Source of the DNA: Diploptera punctata | Taxonomy: Eukaryota; Arthropoda; Insecta; Blattodea; Blaberidae | Direction of reading: 5' to 3' | DNA length: 64,000 bases | Assembly (NCBI GenBank): GCA_030220185.1 | Contig: JASPKZ010007430.1 | Location: forward strand, 327,001 to 391,000 | Part shown: in pieces, positions 31,843 through 43,531 of the stretch | Layout of the letters: each line of letters opens with the position of its first letter | Position numbering within the stretch: the first letter of the stretch is position 1 | Program-made: the position numbers and the translations under genes | Notes under the pieces: generated by a model | The model's input: the letters and a program-made list of their open reading frames with translations, nothing else | Database searches by the model: none | What the model was told of the DNA's origin: nothing

Positions 31843-32165
31843 AATATAAAATAATAAATACGTACTTGCCGCCATACCATCACTAATTGGTCTCACGGCC
31901 TCCCGTAGTTTCAACTAATAAACATTGCCCACACTGTTAACACTAGTCAATTGTTTATAATGAACGCAAATATTTTCCAACAAACATGTTATTATTTTAT
32001 ATTATTTATTATTTTGAAAACACCATCGTGCAAAAAATAATGTACGACGCACCTTTGTGAAGTGTTTTACAGAATCTCGGAAATTAAAAACCTAGCTGTC
32101 GCTCGGTTTTTAAACATTTCCTCGCTTCTGTAAAAACCACTTCCCAACCTCGCATCGTAATATAC

Positions 32166-33447
32166 TATTAATGGCAATCATAGAATTAAAAGCAATGGGG
32201 AAAATATGATTTTTTAAAAATTGGTTATGGCTTATGATTCAGATTTTTTTAAGATGAGTGAATTGATAACACCAATTCAAAAACACAAAGCACTATAAAC
32301 CGTTACAATCTGGTCAAAAAAGGAAAGATATTTATGCATTTCTCATTTATAGAGACGATATGTTATTTTGTCTAAAGGACCCAAAATGTTATCAGTTAGT
32401 GACTAAATCGTTAGTGCACTGATTACTAAGATCGCATTTTCAAACAACTGGATATTGTTTTCCAGTCTTAAATCTGTATGGTTATGCATCATCTACACGA
32501 ATCGTTATTTTTAGAGTTTGAAGAACATGGTTTTGAGTTGCATCTATACATAACTGCATTTTTTTTCATTATCATAAACGCAACATCTTTTAATAGCCTA
32601 ATATGCGGCATATTTCTAAGGTTCTCGATTTTTTTGCATTGTTAATTCTCTAAAACACCCTTCTTGTAAAGAAAATACATACAGAAAAAAGTTACTGGAT
32701 GAAAACAACTACAGTAGATGACTGAGAAAAACTTTAAATATTTAGTTATTGTAAATTATAACAAAAAGGAACAGTTTGGAGATATTTAAATGTGAGCACT
32801 TGCTCATTTTTTATGGCAACCCATCCATTTCAGTGTATATATTATCATAATAAAAAGTTCTATTAATATGTTTATTCATAGACTATACAATGTGTATATT
32901 TTAAAAAATCAATCATAAATGCACACATATTTCAGAAATTATAGCATTCATCTGGTCTTTACTGATTACATGTATGTTTATATCAAGGTCTATTTATCGG
33001 CTGATTGAAATATTCATTTCCAATTTATAGTAACGGATAGTTACACTATTGCAACCTAAAAGTGAAATACATAGTAAAATATGTTTTGTAGACTGGACTA
33101 CTAAAAAAAAAGGGTAATTCTAAATTATCGGTACGAAAAGAAACGTCCCTGTGACACCTGCAATGAATTGATTTCTGAAATACAAATATGATACAGCATT
33201 AAAGGTTAATTCGCCAAGTTCCCTTGGATATTCACATAGATACCATACTATAGTCATATATTTTCATTAGATTAAGGTCGTACTGGATGTCAATCCCCTT
33301 GCCCTCCATGCCTTAACTCAGTGCAGGGATGCATAATGCAATGTCAGACAATCTCAACCCACGAAACTCCTCATACCATACAGTACGACTGGATTCAATG
33401 TGCAGCTAAGCAGTGACCTTGAACTGACTAATGAAAATACGTAGGTT
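32166..33447. other. Unassigned AT-rich stretch
   Basis: About 1.3 kb without recognised features. Confidence 0.4.
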
Positions 33448-33459
33448 ATAGTGTAATTT

Positions 33460-33777
33460 AGTCACAGCTGTGGTCTTGTCTCGCAGCGGGCCCGGGTTCG
33501 ATTCCCGGTCGGGGACAGGCTCCTGGGTGAGGGTTTTTTTGGGGGGTTTTTCCTCACCTGTAAGACAAATGTCAGGAAACTTAGGGCCCAACCGTTCACG
33601 AAAATCATTCGGCCATCATCATCCTTATCATTATCATCACCATCCTTCACCTGTGTGGAAAGCAACGGGAAGCTACCACATCTATAGGCTAATCCCCTAG
33701 TAAAGCTGCAAAGCATAGCATGAAAATGCTATGATTGCAGTAAAACACCTGCTCTCGGGCGGAATTACGATGGATGG
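33460..33777 (+). mobile_element. SINE A1 with 12-bp TSD
   Basis: Head slightly shortened (CACAGCTGTGGTCTTGTCTC), B box GGTTCGATTCCCGG, standard A1 3' module. TSD ATAGTGTAATTT at 33448-33459 and 33778-33789. Confidence 0.9.
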
Positions 33778-33789
33778 ATAGTGTAATTT

Positions 33790-34297
33790 GTGAAACGGCA
33801 AATACTCCAGTTCTTGCCAGACTTTCCAGCATAGCCTAATCAACTGATAATTAAGGGGGAGGGGCAAAAATTAACTTGTAATAATTTATATATCTGATTC
33901 TAATTACCTGACATTACTAAACCTTTATGTTAATTAAGGATATATTTCGCTTTAAAATGTATATGTACATTTTAGAAAACTTAACCCAGTCTGAATTAAT
34001 AATTTAAAAAAATCACATTTTCAACCACTAGATTCAGGAACTTCTTAGAGTAGAAGTATGACATTTTACTATATGGTGAGGTTCATGTAGCTGATTCAGT
34101 AAAATAGTCCTTTAAATATAATATTTTCATAAACAGTTATATGAAAAAAAATGTCGAAGTTAAAATTCAATGACATTCTGCATTGAAAATATATCGGTAC
34201 AACAATAAAACCAGAATAGATTTTTATATATAATGATTATCTGCAGTTAAAATCTAACGTTCTTATTTATTACAGAAGATGAGAAAACTGTTCCTCA

Positions 34298-34329
<32 letters not shown>

Positions 34330-34464
34330 GCGATGGCCAGATTTCAATTATTTAAAATTATTCAAAATGAATTATATAAGATCCCTAAAAAAACAAATAT
34401 ATATTTTAAAATTAAATTTACCCATAAATTGCATTTATTTAGTATCACGCGTTAAGAATTATAC
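33790..34464. other. Unassigned stretch with (TA)n
   Basis: (TA)n at 34300-34323. No other feature. Confidence 0.4.
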
Positions 34465-35155
34465 TACATATACAAGCGGACCTGGCAGACGTTGTCCCGC
34501 CCGAACCTTCAATTCTCGTGTCATGGCCGGACGATAAAAATATTACTTTTTTACCATAAAATGCACTAATTAAGAAGTAATTACATATTAAATAAGTTGG
34601 CAAGAAAACTCCTCACTGCCATATGTTGTGACTCAAGAAGCGTGCATGATGACGTCATATTGTTTTTGCGCGGAATATGTCGATAATGCAATGACTACAC
34701 ATCTGACAAAAAATCCTATATCTAGAGCGCAGCGCGACATACTGAGTCCAACTGTGAATTTAAACCATCTAGGGACCCACTCAAACACGCAGAAAATGTT
34801 TTCATCAAAATCGGTCCAGTCGTTTGGGCAGTTTTTAATTTCGTGTTTCAAGTAAACCTACACTTCTAATTGTCGGATTTCGCTCATTTTTTTGTATAAT
34901 ACCCACCTCGGTTTTATTTTAATATGATATACACAGTTTCGTTGTGAAGCATAAAGAAATGTGACCGCTAGAACGATTTTTAAATTTTCACTTCAGGTGA
35001 ACTCCTTCCTACATCTAATGGTTTTACTGGGCCAAATTGTACATCTAAACCATCGAGGGACTCCATCAGATACACACAAAAAAATTCATCAAAATCGATC
35101 CAGTCGTTGAGGAGGAGTTCAGTGACAAAGACTCATACATAAGAATTATATACCG
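34465..35155 (+). repeat. Repeat T, longest copy
   Basis: Starts AAGCGGACCTGGCAGACGTT. Two degenerate internal units each end in ATCAAAATCGrTCCAGTCGTT (~34800 and ~35090). Ends ..ACTCATACATAAGAATTATA. Partial copies at 17613 and 41350. A common arthropod interspersed repeat form, class not assigned. Confidence 0.65.
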
Positions 35156-35159
35156 GTAT

Positions 35160-35181
35160 ACATACACACACACACACACAC

Positions 35182-35218
<37 letters not shown>
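35160..35218. repeat. (CA)n(TA)n microsatellite
   Basis: CA then TA repeats between repeat T and a SINE. Confidence 0.95.
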
Positions 35219-35541
35219 CCACTGCTGTGGTCTCGAGGTAGCGTGCCTTGACACGCAGCGGGCCCGGGTTCGATCCCCGGTCGGGGCAGTTTTTCTGGGT
35301 GAGGTTTTTATCGGGTTTTTTCCTCACCTGTAAGACAAATGTCAGGGAAACTTTAAGGCCCAAACGGTCCCCGAAATCATTTGGCCATCATCATCCTTAT
35401 CATTATCATCATCATCATCATCCTTCACCGGTGTGGAAAGCAACGGGAAGCTACCACACCTACAATTCCCTAGCAAAGCTGCAAGCATAGCATGAAAATG
35501 CTATAATAGCAGTGAAGGACCTGCCTTCGGGCAGGATTACT
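35219..35541 (+). mobile_element. SINE A1
   Basis: CCACTGCTGTGGTCTCGAGG head, B box GGTTCGATCCCCGG, A1 3' module with an expanded CATCATCATCAT, ending in (TA)n. Flanked by TA repeats both sides. Confidence 0.9.
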
Positions 35542-35935
35542 ATATATATATATATATATGCCTATATGCTTAAAGATATTATCACGAGTTACTTTTTACA
35601 ACTCTTCGCCGCGTTGCCTTCCTGCTTCCTAAGCAGCTAAGCCTTGTGAAAATAGGGGTGCATACATCATGCAGTACTGTAGCATGTTATTCAACTCTGC
35701 ACTCTTTCTCTAATTCAGGATTCTGAAAGATGCTCGCTCATTGAGGTGATCGCATACATTTGTTACACATTTTAACGAATTCCACAGGAATTAAGCTATT
35801 AGGGTTGTTCTCATGAAAATATGTCTTAATGCGTTTTACATATCTTCATCGTCCTATCTTCCTACCTAGCAGACATCGAAAATGACCATAACAGAAATGT
35901 AGGCCAATATATGACTTTTAAAGCTCTAATTAACT
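35542..35935. other. Unassigned stretch
   Basis: Nothing recognised. Confidence 0.4.
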
Positions 35936-36163
35936 ACTCACGGGCACTGGCGAACCCGTAGGTTCATGGTCGCACGGACATAAGCTATCCGTATATTTCT
36001 ATCTTGAGCTTTTTTTTTACAATTATTCCTTCTATAATTTATCTCTCTCAAATAATGGTTAATGCTATTCTCCCACTTCATTTTTGGCCTACCTATCGGG
36101 CGCTTTCCTTATGGTTTTCCTACAAGGAGTTTCCATCCTCCTCATTCATTTCCCCTCTTAATG
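35936..36163 (-). pseudogene. L-A LINE tail, degenerate
   Basis: CACTGGCGAACCCGTAGGTT .. GGTTTTCCTACAAGGAG. Older copy with many substitutions. Confidence 0.75.
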
Positions 36164-36169
36164 CTCTGA

Positions 36170-36750
36170 TAACAGCAATTTTTTCGGAATCAAACTCGGC
36201 ATGTAACAACCAATTTAAACATTTAAGATCGAGTCCTTTTAACAAAAAAATCGGACCACCGAAATTAAATAATCGCTCTAGCAGCCACCATGTTTGTTTT
36301 CTTGCAACGTAACTGTTTTTTTTTTTAATTCCACCAGGTTGTCTTATGACATTTCTGGCTTCCTCCCCTGGCATTGGCAGAATTGTAATCCATTTCTTAG
36401 GTTGGGGCACTTGGAAGGCGGAGTTACGTTACCCCGATGATTATGATGGGTGATAAATGATAATGAAGCACCAGGAGAGTTCTTAACCTAAATTCCAGAC
36501 CATGGTAACCATAGGAATAATTCCATTTAAGGAAAAATTCCTATGGTTTGACCGGGAATCGAACCCGGGGCCTCACGAGTCAGGAACGCTGACCACTAGT
36601 CCATGAGGTTGGTCTGCAATGTAACTGTATACCATACAATTTAATTAACAAAGAAAGGTATATTCTGCAATCCAGCAAAAATTGGACCTTGAATTCGACT
36701 TGCTCAGGAATTCGCTTAGAATGCATAGTTCCTACGTGACGGACTTTTCA
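36170..36750 (-). repeat. Repeat R2, split by SINE C
   Basis: Two halves (36170-36316 and 36615-36750) match 16725-17130 in inverse orientation. Confidence 0.6.
36317..36614 (-). mobile_element. SINE C with 14-bp TSD
   Basis: Minus strand. Head CTCATGGACTAGTGGTCAGC with B box GGTTCGATTCCCGG, body with ATTCCTATGGTTACCATGG, and the A2-type 3' half (TCTCCTGGTGC, CCTTCCAAGTGCCCCAACCT, CCAGAAATGTCATAAGACAA, poly-A). TSD TGCAAYGTAACTGT at 36303-36316 and 36615-36628. Confidence 0.85.
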
Positions 36751-37170
36751 CTGTTGCGAATCAAAACTTCAAGCACTCACCAATAGCTAGGTTTCTTGTA
36801 TAACTCAAGTAAATTAAATTCAGTGATTACCGACAATTTTGTATTACCATTAACTGTAGACCATGAATCCGTAAGAGTCAATTGCTCGCATTTATATTCA
36901 GTTGAAATGAAATGTTTAATACGAGTATCATTAAAGCAAAAAAAGTATATTGATTGTATTAAACCTTTCAGACCATATGACTAACGTTATACATTACAAA
37001 ACTATTTTCCTTACCTATTTAAAGAACTCTTAATTAATAATTTTAACATTTCAATATAATATCTAGAGTCAAAACAATCATTTGGATATTTTCTTTAATA
37101 ATTCATTTAGAACAGGTTATTAAAGGCATAATAAAACAATACAGTTAAAACTCACGACTGAAAGGGATGG
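36751..37170. other. Unassigned stretch
   Basis: Nothing recognised. Confidence 0.4.
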
Positions 37171-37171
37171 C

Positions 37172-37228
<57 letters not shown>
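37171..37228. repeat. (TA)n microsatellite
   Basis: About 58 bp of TA repeats. Confidence 0.97.
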
Positions 37229-37230
<2 letters not shown>

Positions 37231-37519
37231 TTTTAAAATATATTTCCACACTTTTTTTTTGTCTTATCAGTCATATATTTTTCACGTAGTATTTTCTTTT
37301 CTATCCCTAGTGATGTCTTCGGAATGCTAAATGAATAACACAGGTAGTAAATATATTTGACAACTGTAATTATCTTGAAAACAGGATTCCAACTAAGATA
37401 TGGTCAAACTATTCTGGAAATATTAAAATACCTATCATTTTTCAGCTTACGAAAACGTTAAGATACATACACAATATAGTAGACTAAAGAAATTAGTAAA
37501 AAAGGATTCATCACTTGAT

Positions 37520-37720
37520 TACGTAAATATAGACAATTTGAATGGCATGAACATGTAAAACGGATGGAGGATAAAATAATGCCAGATAAGGTTTTTGAAT
37601 GGATGCCGTTGGAAAGGAAACGAAGTGGTAGACTTCAACACACATGAACACACACGGATACAAGAAATGAAGAAGACAACGGCAGAAAATGAGGAGATCT
37701 TAGAGTAGATGTCTTGATAC
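37520..37720 (+). pseudogene. LINE C-terminal fragment
   Basis: Reads RQFEWHEHVKRMEDKIMPDK and FEWMPLERKRSGRLQ, the typical 'W.gHv.RM....P..v..w.P..rr..Gr' LINE tail. Distinct from L-A, L-B and L-C. Confidence 0.6.
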
Positions 37721-37869
37721 CGTAGTTAAAAAAAAGTTAAAAACAACGGACGAATTACTGTTATAAAATGTAACTAGTCTTCTAGCCTATATATACGTCA
37801 GAATAAGGTAAGAGAAATGCTAAAAAAATAGGAATGGAACTAGATATAGCCTAAAACCAGACATAAATA

Positions 37870-38665
37870 TTATGGTCATCATCATCATCTTCAAGGTATG
37901 GGCTTGTTGGCCCGTTCCGCTCCCCGGCGCACTACATGCCGCAGGCGCAGGTCGTCCTTCCAACGGCGTTTTGGTCTTCCTACATTTCTTCGGCCTAGAG
38001 GCCTATAATGAAGCAACTGTTTTGATAAACGATTATTTGACATTCTTTGTATATGTTCAAACAAATTACGTTTATTTGTGTGTATTTTCTCGTTTATATT
38101 ATAGATTTGTAGTTCATCTCTGATATCTTAACTTCTCTTTTGATCTCTTAGAGATACACCTGCAACTGATCTGAGAAATCTCATTTCTATTGTCTAAATT
38201 TTATTTTTATCAGAGATCGTTAAAGGCCAAGTCTCAGACCCGTATGTTAATGTTGGAACGGCTACTGTTTTGTAAAATTTTAATTGAGTTTCCTTTGTGA
38301 TCTTATTTCTCAAATATCTTTTTTTAATGAACCACATATCTGTTGAAATTTCCCTAATTTCTTCTCCATGTCCAAATTTTGCTGGTACGATATCATGCAT
38401 CCCAGATAATTGAAACAAGTTACTTGTTCAATTATGTTTGCTCCAATTACAATTTTTGTCCTTTTATGCTGAGTTCCAATAAATGCCATTGACTTTGTTT
38501 TCTCTGTTGATATATTTAAATTATAATCGTTTATTAGTTTCCATAATTTATAAACTGATCTTTGTAGTTGATTTTCTGAGGAAGCTACAATGATCTGGTC
38601 ATCTGCGAATAAAAGACAGTTCTTTATGGTTTCTGTAAATATTATGTTCAGAACAGGATTGCCAA
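37870..38665 (-). pseudogene. L-B-type LINE RT 3' part
   Basis: Minus strand: motif C LLFADDQIIVASSENQLQ, YNLNISTEKTKSMAFIG, TCFNYLGCMISYQ, then frameshifted remains down to a GATGATGATGATG end. 5' truncated just before motif C. Confidence 0.8.
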
Positions 38666-39284
38666 CTTAGAGGAATCTGTCGGTACGCTAGCGAAGTCTC
38701 TATGAGTGTCTTAAAAACATAAGTTAACTTTCGTAATGTAACGTAATGGAAGTTACCTAACGGCATTATCTAACTCAGAATAACACAACCATGTTAACGA
38801 TATAAATGTTAACTGCTGAAATTATATGCTCTAAAAATGACTTAATGATATTGGATGTAATATCGAAATAAGTCGGTAGATGTCACAATAGGGAGAAAAA
38901 AAAGTTGAAAGCAAGAGACATAATCGAAAATACAATGGAAGGTAATTTATAAGAACGAGAATAGTTTGTAACATACGTATCAAGGCATTTACGCTGCAAT
39001 AGCCGAAAAAATAAGTACATAAGGGGGAGTGGGAAGATAGAGGAAAGAGCAGGACTAAATATTTAACCAAGTCCGCCGCTTTACCTCAGGTGACAGCGCG
39101 CCTGCTTCCTGACTAGCGGACCACGATAATTACCCGATGAGGTTGGAAATTTAAATTCTAAAATGTTTACCCTAGGAGGGATGGAGATTTACAGTAATCG
39201 GTAGATTGTGCTCCAGATGCTTGGATTGAGTTCCAAATTCCTCCGCAGTATATTTATATTGAGAAGCAGTACGGTACTGTTAAT
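38666..39284. other. Unassigned stretch
   Basis: A GC-richer patch with tRNA-head flavour (CTAGCGGACCACGATAATTA, 39112-39131) lacks a B box. Not called. Confidence 0.4.
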
Positions 39285-39420
39285 AAGGATTCGTCCGTCG
39301 GATGGGGATGTTAAAGCTTAGTGCCTTCCAACAGGAGTAGGTTACGTATCGATACCAGGTTTCACCTTCTCTCTGTTCATCAGTATCCCTCATACACATA
39401 TTTAAATACACAAATAATTA
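39285..39420 (+). repeat. Repeat H, uninterrupted copy
   Basis: TCGGATGGGGATGTTAAAGC, AGGAGTAGGTTACGTAT and AGGTTTCACCTTCTC match 61560-61627 plus 61962-62040. The SINE insertion there is absent here. Confidence 0.65.
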
Positions 39421-39454
39421 TACATACCGTACTTCACTATTAAAATTCTAATAG

Positions 39455-39581
39455 AAAAACACAGGGCTTAATATTGAAACACACATGGCATTTATTGACT
39501 TGAAGGCATTTGACAAAGTAAATAGAAACAAATTATTAGAAATCCTCAAATATGATGGAATCCCAGACCAACTGATAAAAG

Positions 39582-39619
<38 letters not shown>

Positions 39620-40520
39620 TTATAAGTTATCCAAGTTAAGATTGAAAATCAAATATCTGTATGCAGACCAATTAATCAAGGAGTTAGACAAGGATGTGGT
39701 CTTTCACCAATGTTCTTCATAATATGCCTATACATGAACTCAATTATTAAAAAATGGAGACTATAACCACATGCCAGTATACCACTTAATAGATTATATA
39801 ATTTAGACACCCTATTATTTGCAGATGACATTGTGGTTAGAGCGAATTCAAAAGATGACCTACAATGTTCAGTCCACTCTTTTCACCAAATTGCAATAAA
39901 CTACAACATGGAAATCTCAACAGAAAAATCTAAAGTCATGGTTTTCCTACGAAAAGACCAGTTCACAGTAAAGTTGTTATTAATAATAAAATATTAGAAC
40001 AAACTAACACATTTAACTATTTCGGATACCAAGTTACATACGAAGAGGAAAAAGATTTTAGTCAAAAAATTATAAAATTTAACAGAGTAACAGGAATTAT
40101 AAATAATATTTTCAAGCCAAACACAGTACAGCAACACACACGAACTAGAATTTATAAAACACTGGCCAGACCCATATTATGTTACGGCAGTGAGGCCTGG
40201 ACAATTCGCAGTGTAGATGAACAAAGACTAACTGCGGCAGAAATGAAATTTATGAGACGTACTGCAGGTTACTCAAGAACAGACCATGAAAGGAATTCTG
40301 AGATTCTCAAAGAATTACGAACAGAATCAGTCATGGAATATGTACAAAAATACATAAACTACTGGAAATCTCACGTAAGAAGAATGAGAACAAGAATACC
40401 ACGTTAAATCTTAAATTACCAGCCACCAGGCAAGAGATCTTTGGGCAGACCCTTCAAACGTTAGATTGAGAGCGTAACAGACTACTAGGTCTATCACATG
40501 AAAGGAAGAAGAATAAGAAA
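39455..40520 (+). pseudogene. L-C LINE RT 3' half
   Basis: Motif A MAFIDLKAFDKVNR is intact. A (TA)n expansion (39584-39615) sits inside the coding region. Then GVRQGCGLSPMFFI and motif C FADDIVVRANSKDDLQ, EISTEKSKVMVF, AAEMKFMRRTAGYSRTDHER and a tail PPGKRSLGRPFKR. Several frameshifts. Confidence 0.85.
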
Positions 40521-40619
40521 TAATTATGCATACATTCATCTTGCATTCTTATCTATACACAGTACACCCTTCGACAAAAACAAAAAAAAGAGTCATCTCT
40601 TGAACGCACATTTCTTCTA

Positions 40620-40690
40620 AGTCATACTCGGCACAGCGCTGGGTTCAAACTAGGAAACCAGTCATAAATGTGCAGTCCCTGAGCTACTGT
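40620..40690 (-). tRNA. Degenerate tRNA-like unit (left of pair)
   Basis: On the minus strand ACAGTAGCTCAGGGACTGCA resembles a D arm, and TTTGAACCCAGCG a T arm. It faces the plus-strand unit at 40724-40800. Confidence 0.35.
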
Positions 40691-40723
40691 GTTATGTGGT
40701 ATAAACTGAAGACTCTCCTACGT

Positions 40724-40800
40724 GTCCTGATAGGTCAGCGGTAAAGCATGCGGTCACTGTTTCTGTTAGTGAAGATCGCAGGTTCTTCAAAGGTCGGTAC
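40724..40800 (+). tRNA. Degenerate tRNA-like unit (right of pair)
   Basis: GTCCTGATAGGTCAGCGGTA (D-arm-like), GCAGGTTCTTCAAAG (weak B box). Only the arrangement makes it noteworthy. Confidence 0.35.
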
Positions 40801-41004
40801 CATTTTCAAACCTAAATATTTGCTCTAGCGCGTCTTCAATTACGCATTTTTTTTTCGTGATATTTGTATTAAAACGTTTTATGAATTAAATACATTTCAT
40901 TTCGTCATTTGAATTAATCTATACTTTTTAAGTTCATAATTGTTTTTTATACCGTTGAGGTTATAACAATGTTAAATTATGTATTTTATACGCTTTATAT
41001 TACT

Positions 41005-41252
41005 CGTATCTCCTCGCTATCGGCCAATAGTACTACATCATCAGCATAAACTAACAGCTTATTAATACCATTGAGTTGTAGGCCTTCCTCATCCTCTAAA
41101 GATTTGATGGCATGCTCTAGTACAAAATTAAATAGTAGAAGAGATAGTGCATGTCCTTGCTTCAACCCATTCTGGATTTCAAAAGTATCCGAAAACTGTT
41201 TGCCTACACGCACCCTACTCTTTGTGCCATTTAGACACATTCGTGTAAGTAT
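41005..41252 (-). pseudogene. L-A LINE internal RT fragment
   Basis: Open frame with RVGKQFSDTFEIQNGLKQGH and LLVYADDVVLLADSEE (motif C intact). Truncated at both ends, which is unusual for target-primed insertion and suggests later breakage. Confidence 0.8.
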
Positions 41253-41344
41253 TTATTATTATTATTAATGTTATTATTATTATTATTATTAATGTTATTA
41301 TTATTATTATTAATGTTATTATTATTATTATTATGTATTTATTT
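41253..41344. repeat. (ATT)n microsatellite
   Basis: ATT repeats with periodic AATGTT interruptions. Confidence 0.95.
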
Positions 41345-41349
41345 ATTTA

Positions 41350-41485
41350 CTAGCGGACCCGGCAGAAGTTGTCCGTCCGAACGTTCAATTATCGTGTCAT
41401 GGCCGGACGATAAAAATATCAGTTACGTTTCTACCACAAAATTAAGTAATTAAGACGTATTAAATAAGTTCGCAAGAAAACTCCA
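41350..41485 (+). repeat. Repeat T, 5' fragment
   Basis: CTAGCGGACCCGGCAGAAGT, TCGTGTCATGGCCGGACGAT, as at 34470-34530. Confidence 0.7.
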
Positions 41486-41895
41486 GGATACAAAATCGAA
41501 GTTCTACAAAACAATGGCGGTACCGGTACTTTTATACGGTAGTGATTCCTGGGCAACAAATAAGAGGAGTTCGGGTAGAATACAAAGTGCAGAAATGGCC
41601 TTTCTCAGAAGGACCAAAGGATCCACAAAATTGGACCACATAAGAAATGAAGAAATAAGAAATGAATTAGAAATATGTATTCAATAAATGACAGAATTCA
41701 ACAACACCGCGTTGGCTGGGAACAGCAAGTTCAGAGAATGGAAGAAACAAGATTGCCCAAGATAGCATATCATTATAAACCAAAGGGATTAAGGGATATA
41801 GGAAGACCTAGGAAGAGATGGAAGGAATCATTGTGAATTCTGAACAGGCGAATCACCTAAACCTTCAAGTGAAGGTGATGATAATTATTATGATA
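41486..41895 (+). pseudogene. L-B-type LINE tail
   Basis: KSKFYKTMAVPVLLYGSDSW, RIQSAEMAFLRRTKG and a tail GLRDIGRPRKRWKESL, ending AAGTGAAGGTGATGATAA. One frameshift in the middle. Confidence 0.8.
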
Positions 41896-42659
41896 AAATA
41901 AGAATATAACAAGAAATTCCCATAACTAATATCCGAGGGAATGAAAATAAGTGGAAATTTGACATATAACTATTTGTTCCTTGGTAACTGAATTGCAAAT
42001 AAAAATATAAAAAAATCATTATAAAATTACGTAACAATGGAAACATTTCCTAGCAACTGTTATTTCAGATTGTATTTTATGGACGAAATCACGAAATGGA
42101 AGTGCATCAACGAAGAAGATATTAACAGAAAAGAATGTGGGTTTTATTTATACAGGAATGATTTACATTAGGATAATTTAGTTTTAAGAAACTGTGAGAT
42201 AACATCTAGTTCCGGTAAAGGCTCTGACCGCAGGGCGGGACCAGTAAATTGTCTGTGGTAATCTCGGTTTATGAAGTGGAGCCATCTTCTTCCATAGAGG
42301 GGAATTAAACGCACCGCTGATGTTAATTTACATGTGTGGTGTGGGGATAGATGCTTAGCATGAGATAGTGTTAGTTCCGAGTATCTGACAGCTGTCATTT
42401 GGTCAGTGAGTCCCCAGGACACAGTTAGTGAGCTTGTGGTTATCTCAGCGCGTTGGCGTAGCCCACTTATTGAGAGGCTCATGTAAAACAGTGACAGGCG
42501 GGCACTGCTGGGCCACAGATTGCGAAATTTCCCGGGTCTTGCCACAACAGGTCGGCCAGGAGTTTATTATATCCTCGCGAGTGTAACAGTGTCCGTAAGT
42601 TAGGTTTACTACAGAATTGAGATAGGGATTCAGGTTGTTATCTTAACAGTTTAAAACGA
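41896..42659. other. Unassigned, GC-richer; possible LINE 5' UTR
   Basis: GC content rises at 42180-42560. A 125-codon minus-strand frame there has no family signature. It may be the upstream part of the following LINE's 5' region, but no boundary is visible. Confidence 0.3.
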
Positions 42660-43052
42660 ACGATCTTGGCCTAATTAATTATGGTATTTGTTAATACACA
42701 CATTTTCCAAATTTGACGCTTATGTCGCTGAAGATATTAGAAACCAGCGACAATGACCAATCGGCGGATTGGGATACCCTTCCAATGTCAAAGGCAACGG
42801 AGTAATACGGTTTATTTCTTGATACCTGGTAAATATCCAGAAATAAACCGGGGGACTGGGCGCACTACTATCTTCAAGCGACTTTGAGAGAAATGTAGTA
42901 CACACCAAATTGTATTACCGGTACATAAAACTATATTTATTACGGAATATTAATTACACTTAAAATGTATTCTATCTGCCTCTCTTTATCTTAGTTTAGT
43001 TTCTCCATTTATAGGTACTTTTACGTTATTTGTAATTATTTTTTCTAGATAT
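42660..43052 (+). other. Probable 5' UTR of L-A-type LINE
   Basis: Untranslated leader-like sequence (CTGGTAAATATCCAGAAATAA, GACTGGGCGCACTACTATCT) directly before the endonuclease start. Inferred from position only. Confidence 0.35.
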
Positions 43053-43490
43053 TTGAAAACTAGGGACATGTTCCTTGGAACGTGGAATATTAGGACTTTA
43101 TACAATAGCGGGGCACTAGAGATATTAACGCGCGAATTAGATAAATCGCCCTTGGATAAAGTCACTTTACAGGAAGTTAGATGGCCAGGAGAAGGTAGTC
43201 AGGAATCAGGAAGCTTTGCATTATACTACGGGAGTGCAGAGAGACCTGAATTTGGAACGGGTTTTTTAGTCAGAAGGAGGATCCTGTCCGCTATCCGAGA
43301 TATTAAATTTGTCAGTGATAGGATACCATACATAATTCTAAAGGGTAAACGGCATGATTTTATAATCGTAAATGCACATGCTCGCACAGAAGATAAAAAT
43401 GACAAGATCAAGGATGAGTTCTATGAAGAAATATAATGCTTATTTGATAGCCTTTCACGATATCATATGAAAATTGTATTAGTACGTAAC
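43053..43490 (+). pseudogene. LINE endonuclease N-terminus
   Basis: APE-type endonuclease start: LGTWNIRTLYNSGAL (catalytic Asn in WNIR), LQEVRWPGEG (catalytic Glu), GTGFLVRRRI, VSDRIPYIILKG, IIVNAHARTEDKND, then a stop at EEI* and in-frame continuation LFDSLSRYHMKIVL, where the GDFN motif should follow but is lost. The only LINE 5' end in the window. All other copies are 5' truncated. Best fits the L-A family. Confidence 0.75.
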
Positions 43491-43531
43491 TTGACCTGTA
43501 TCTGTCTATGTAACGGACCTGTATCTATGTA

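Larger units (their letters stand above)
31361..32165 (-). repeat. Repeat R1 with two insertions
   Basis: Inverse copy of 11800-12240, interrupted by a hAT-like MITE (31450-31670) and a LINE tail (31746-31842). The other copy lacks both. Confidence 0.75.

Noticed and set aside
34633..34851. Overlapping plus and minus frames of ~72 codons
   Set aside because: They lie inside repeat T and are not kept in its other copies.
39112..39180. tRNA-like head
   Set aside because: An A-box-like segment is present but no B box or pairing arms.
42168..42545. 125-codon minus-strand open frame
   Set aside because: No family signature, no splice or promoter context; the local GC rise makes stops rarer. Chance frame.
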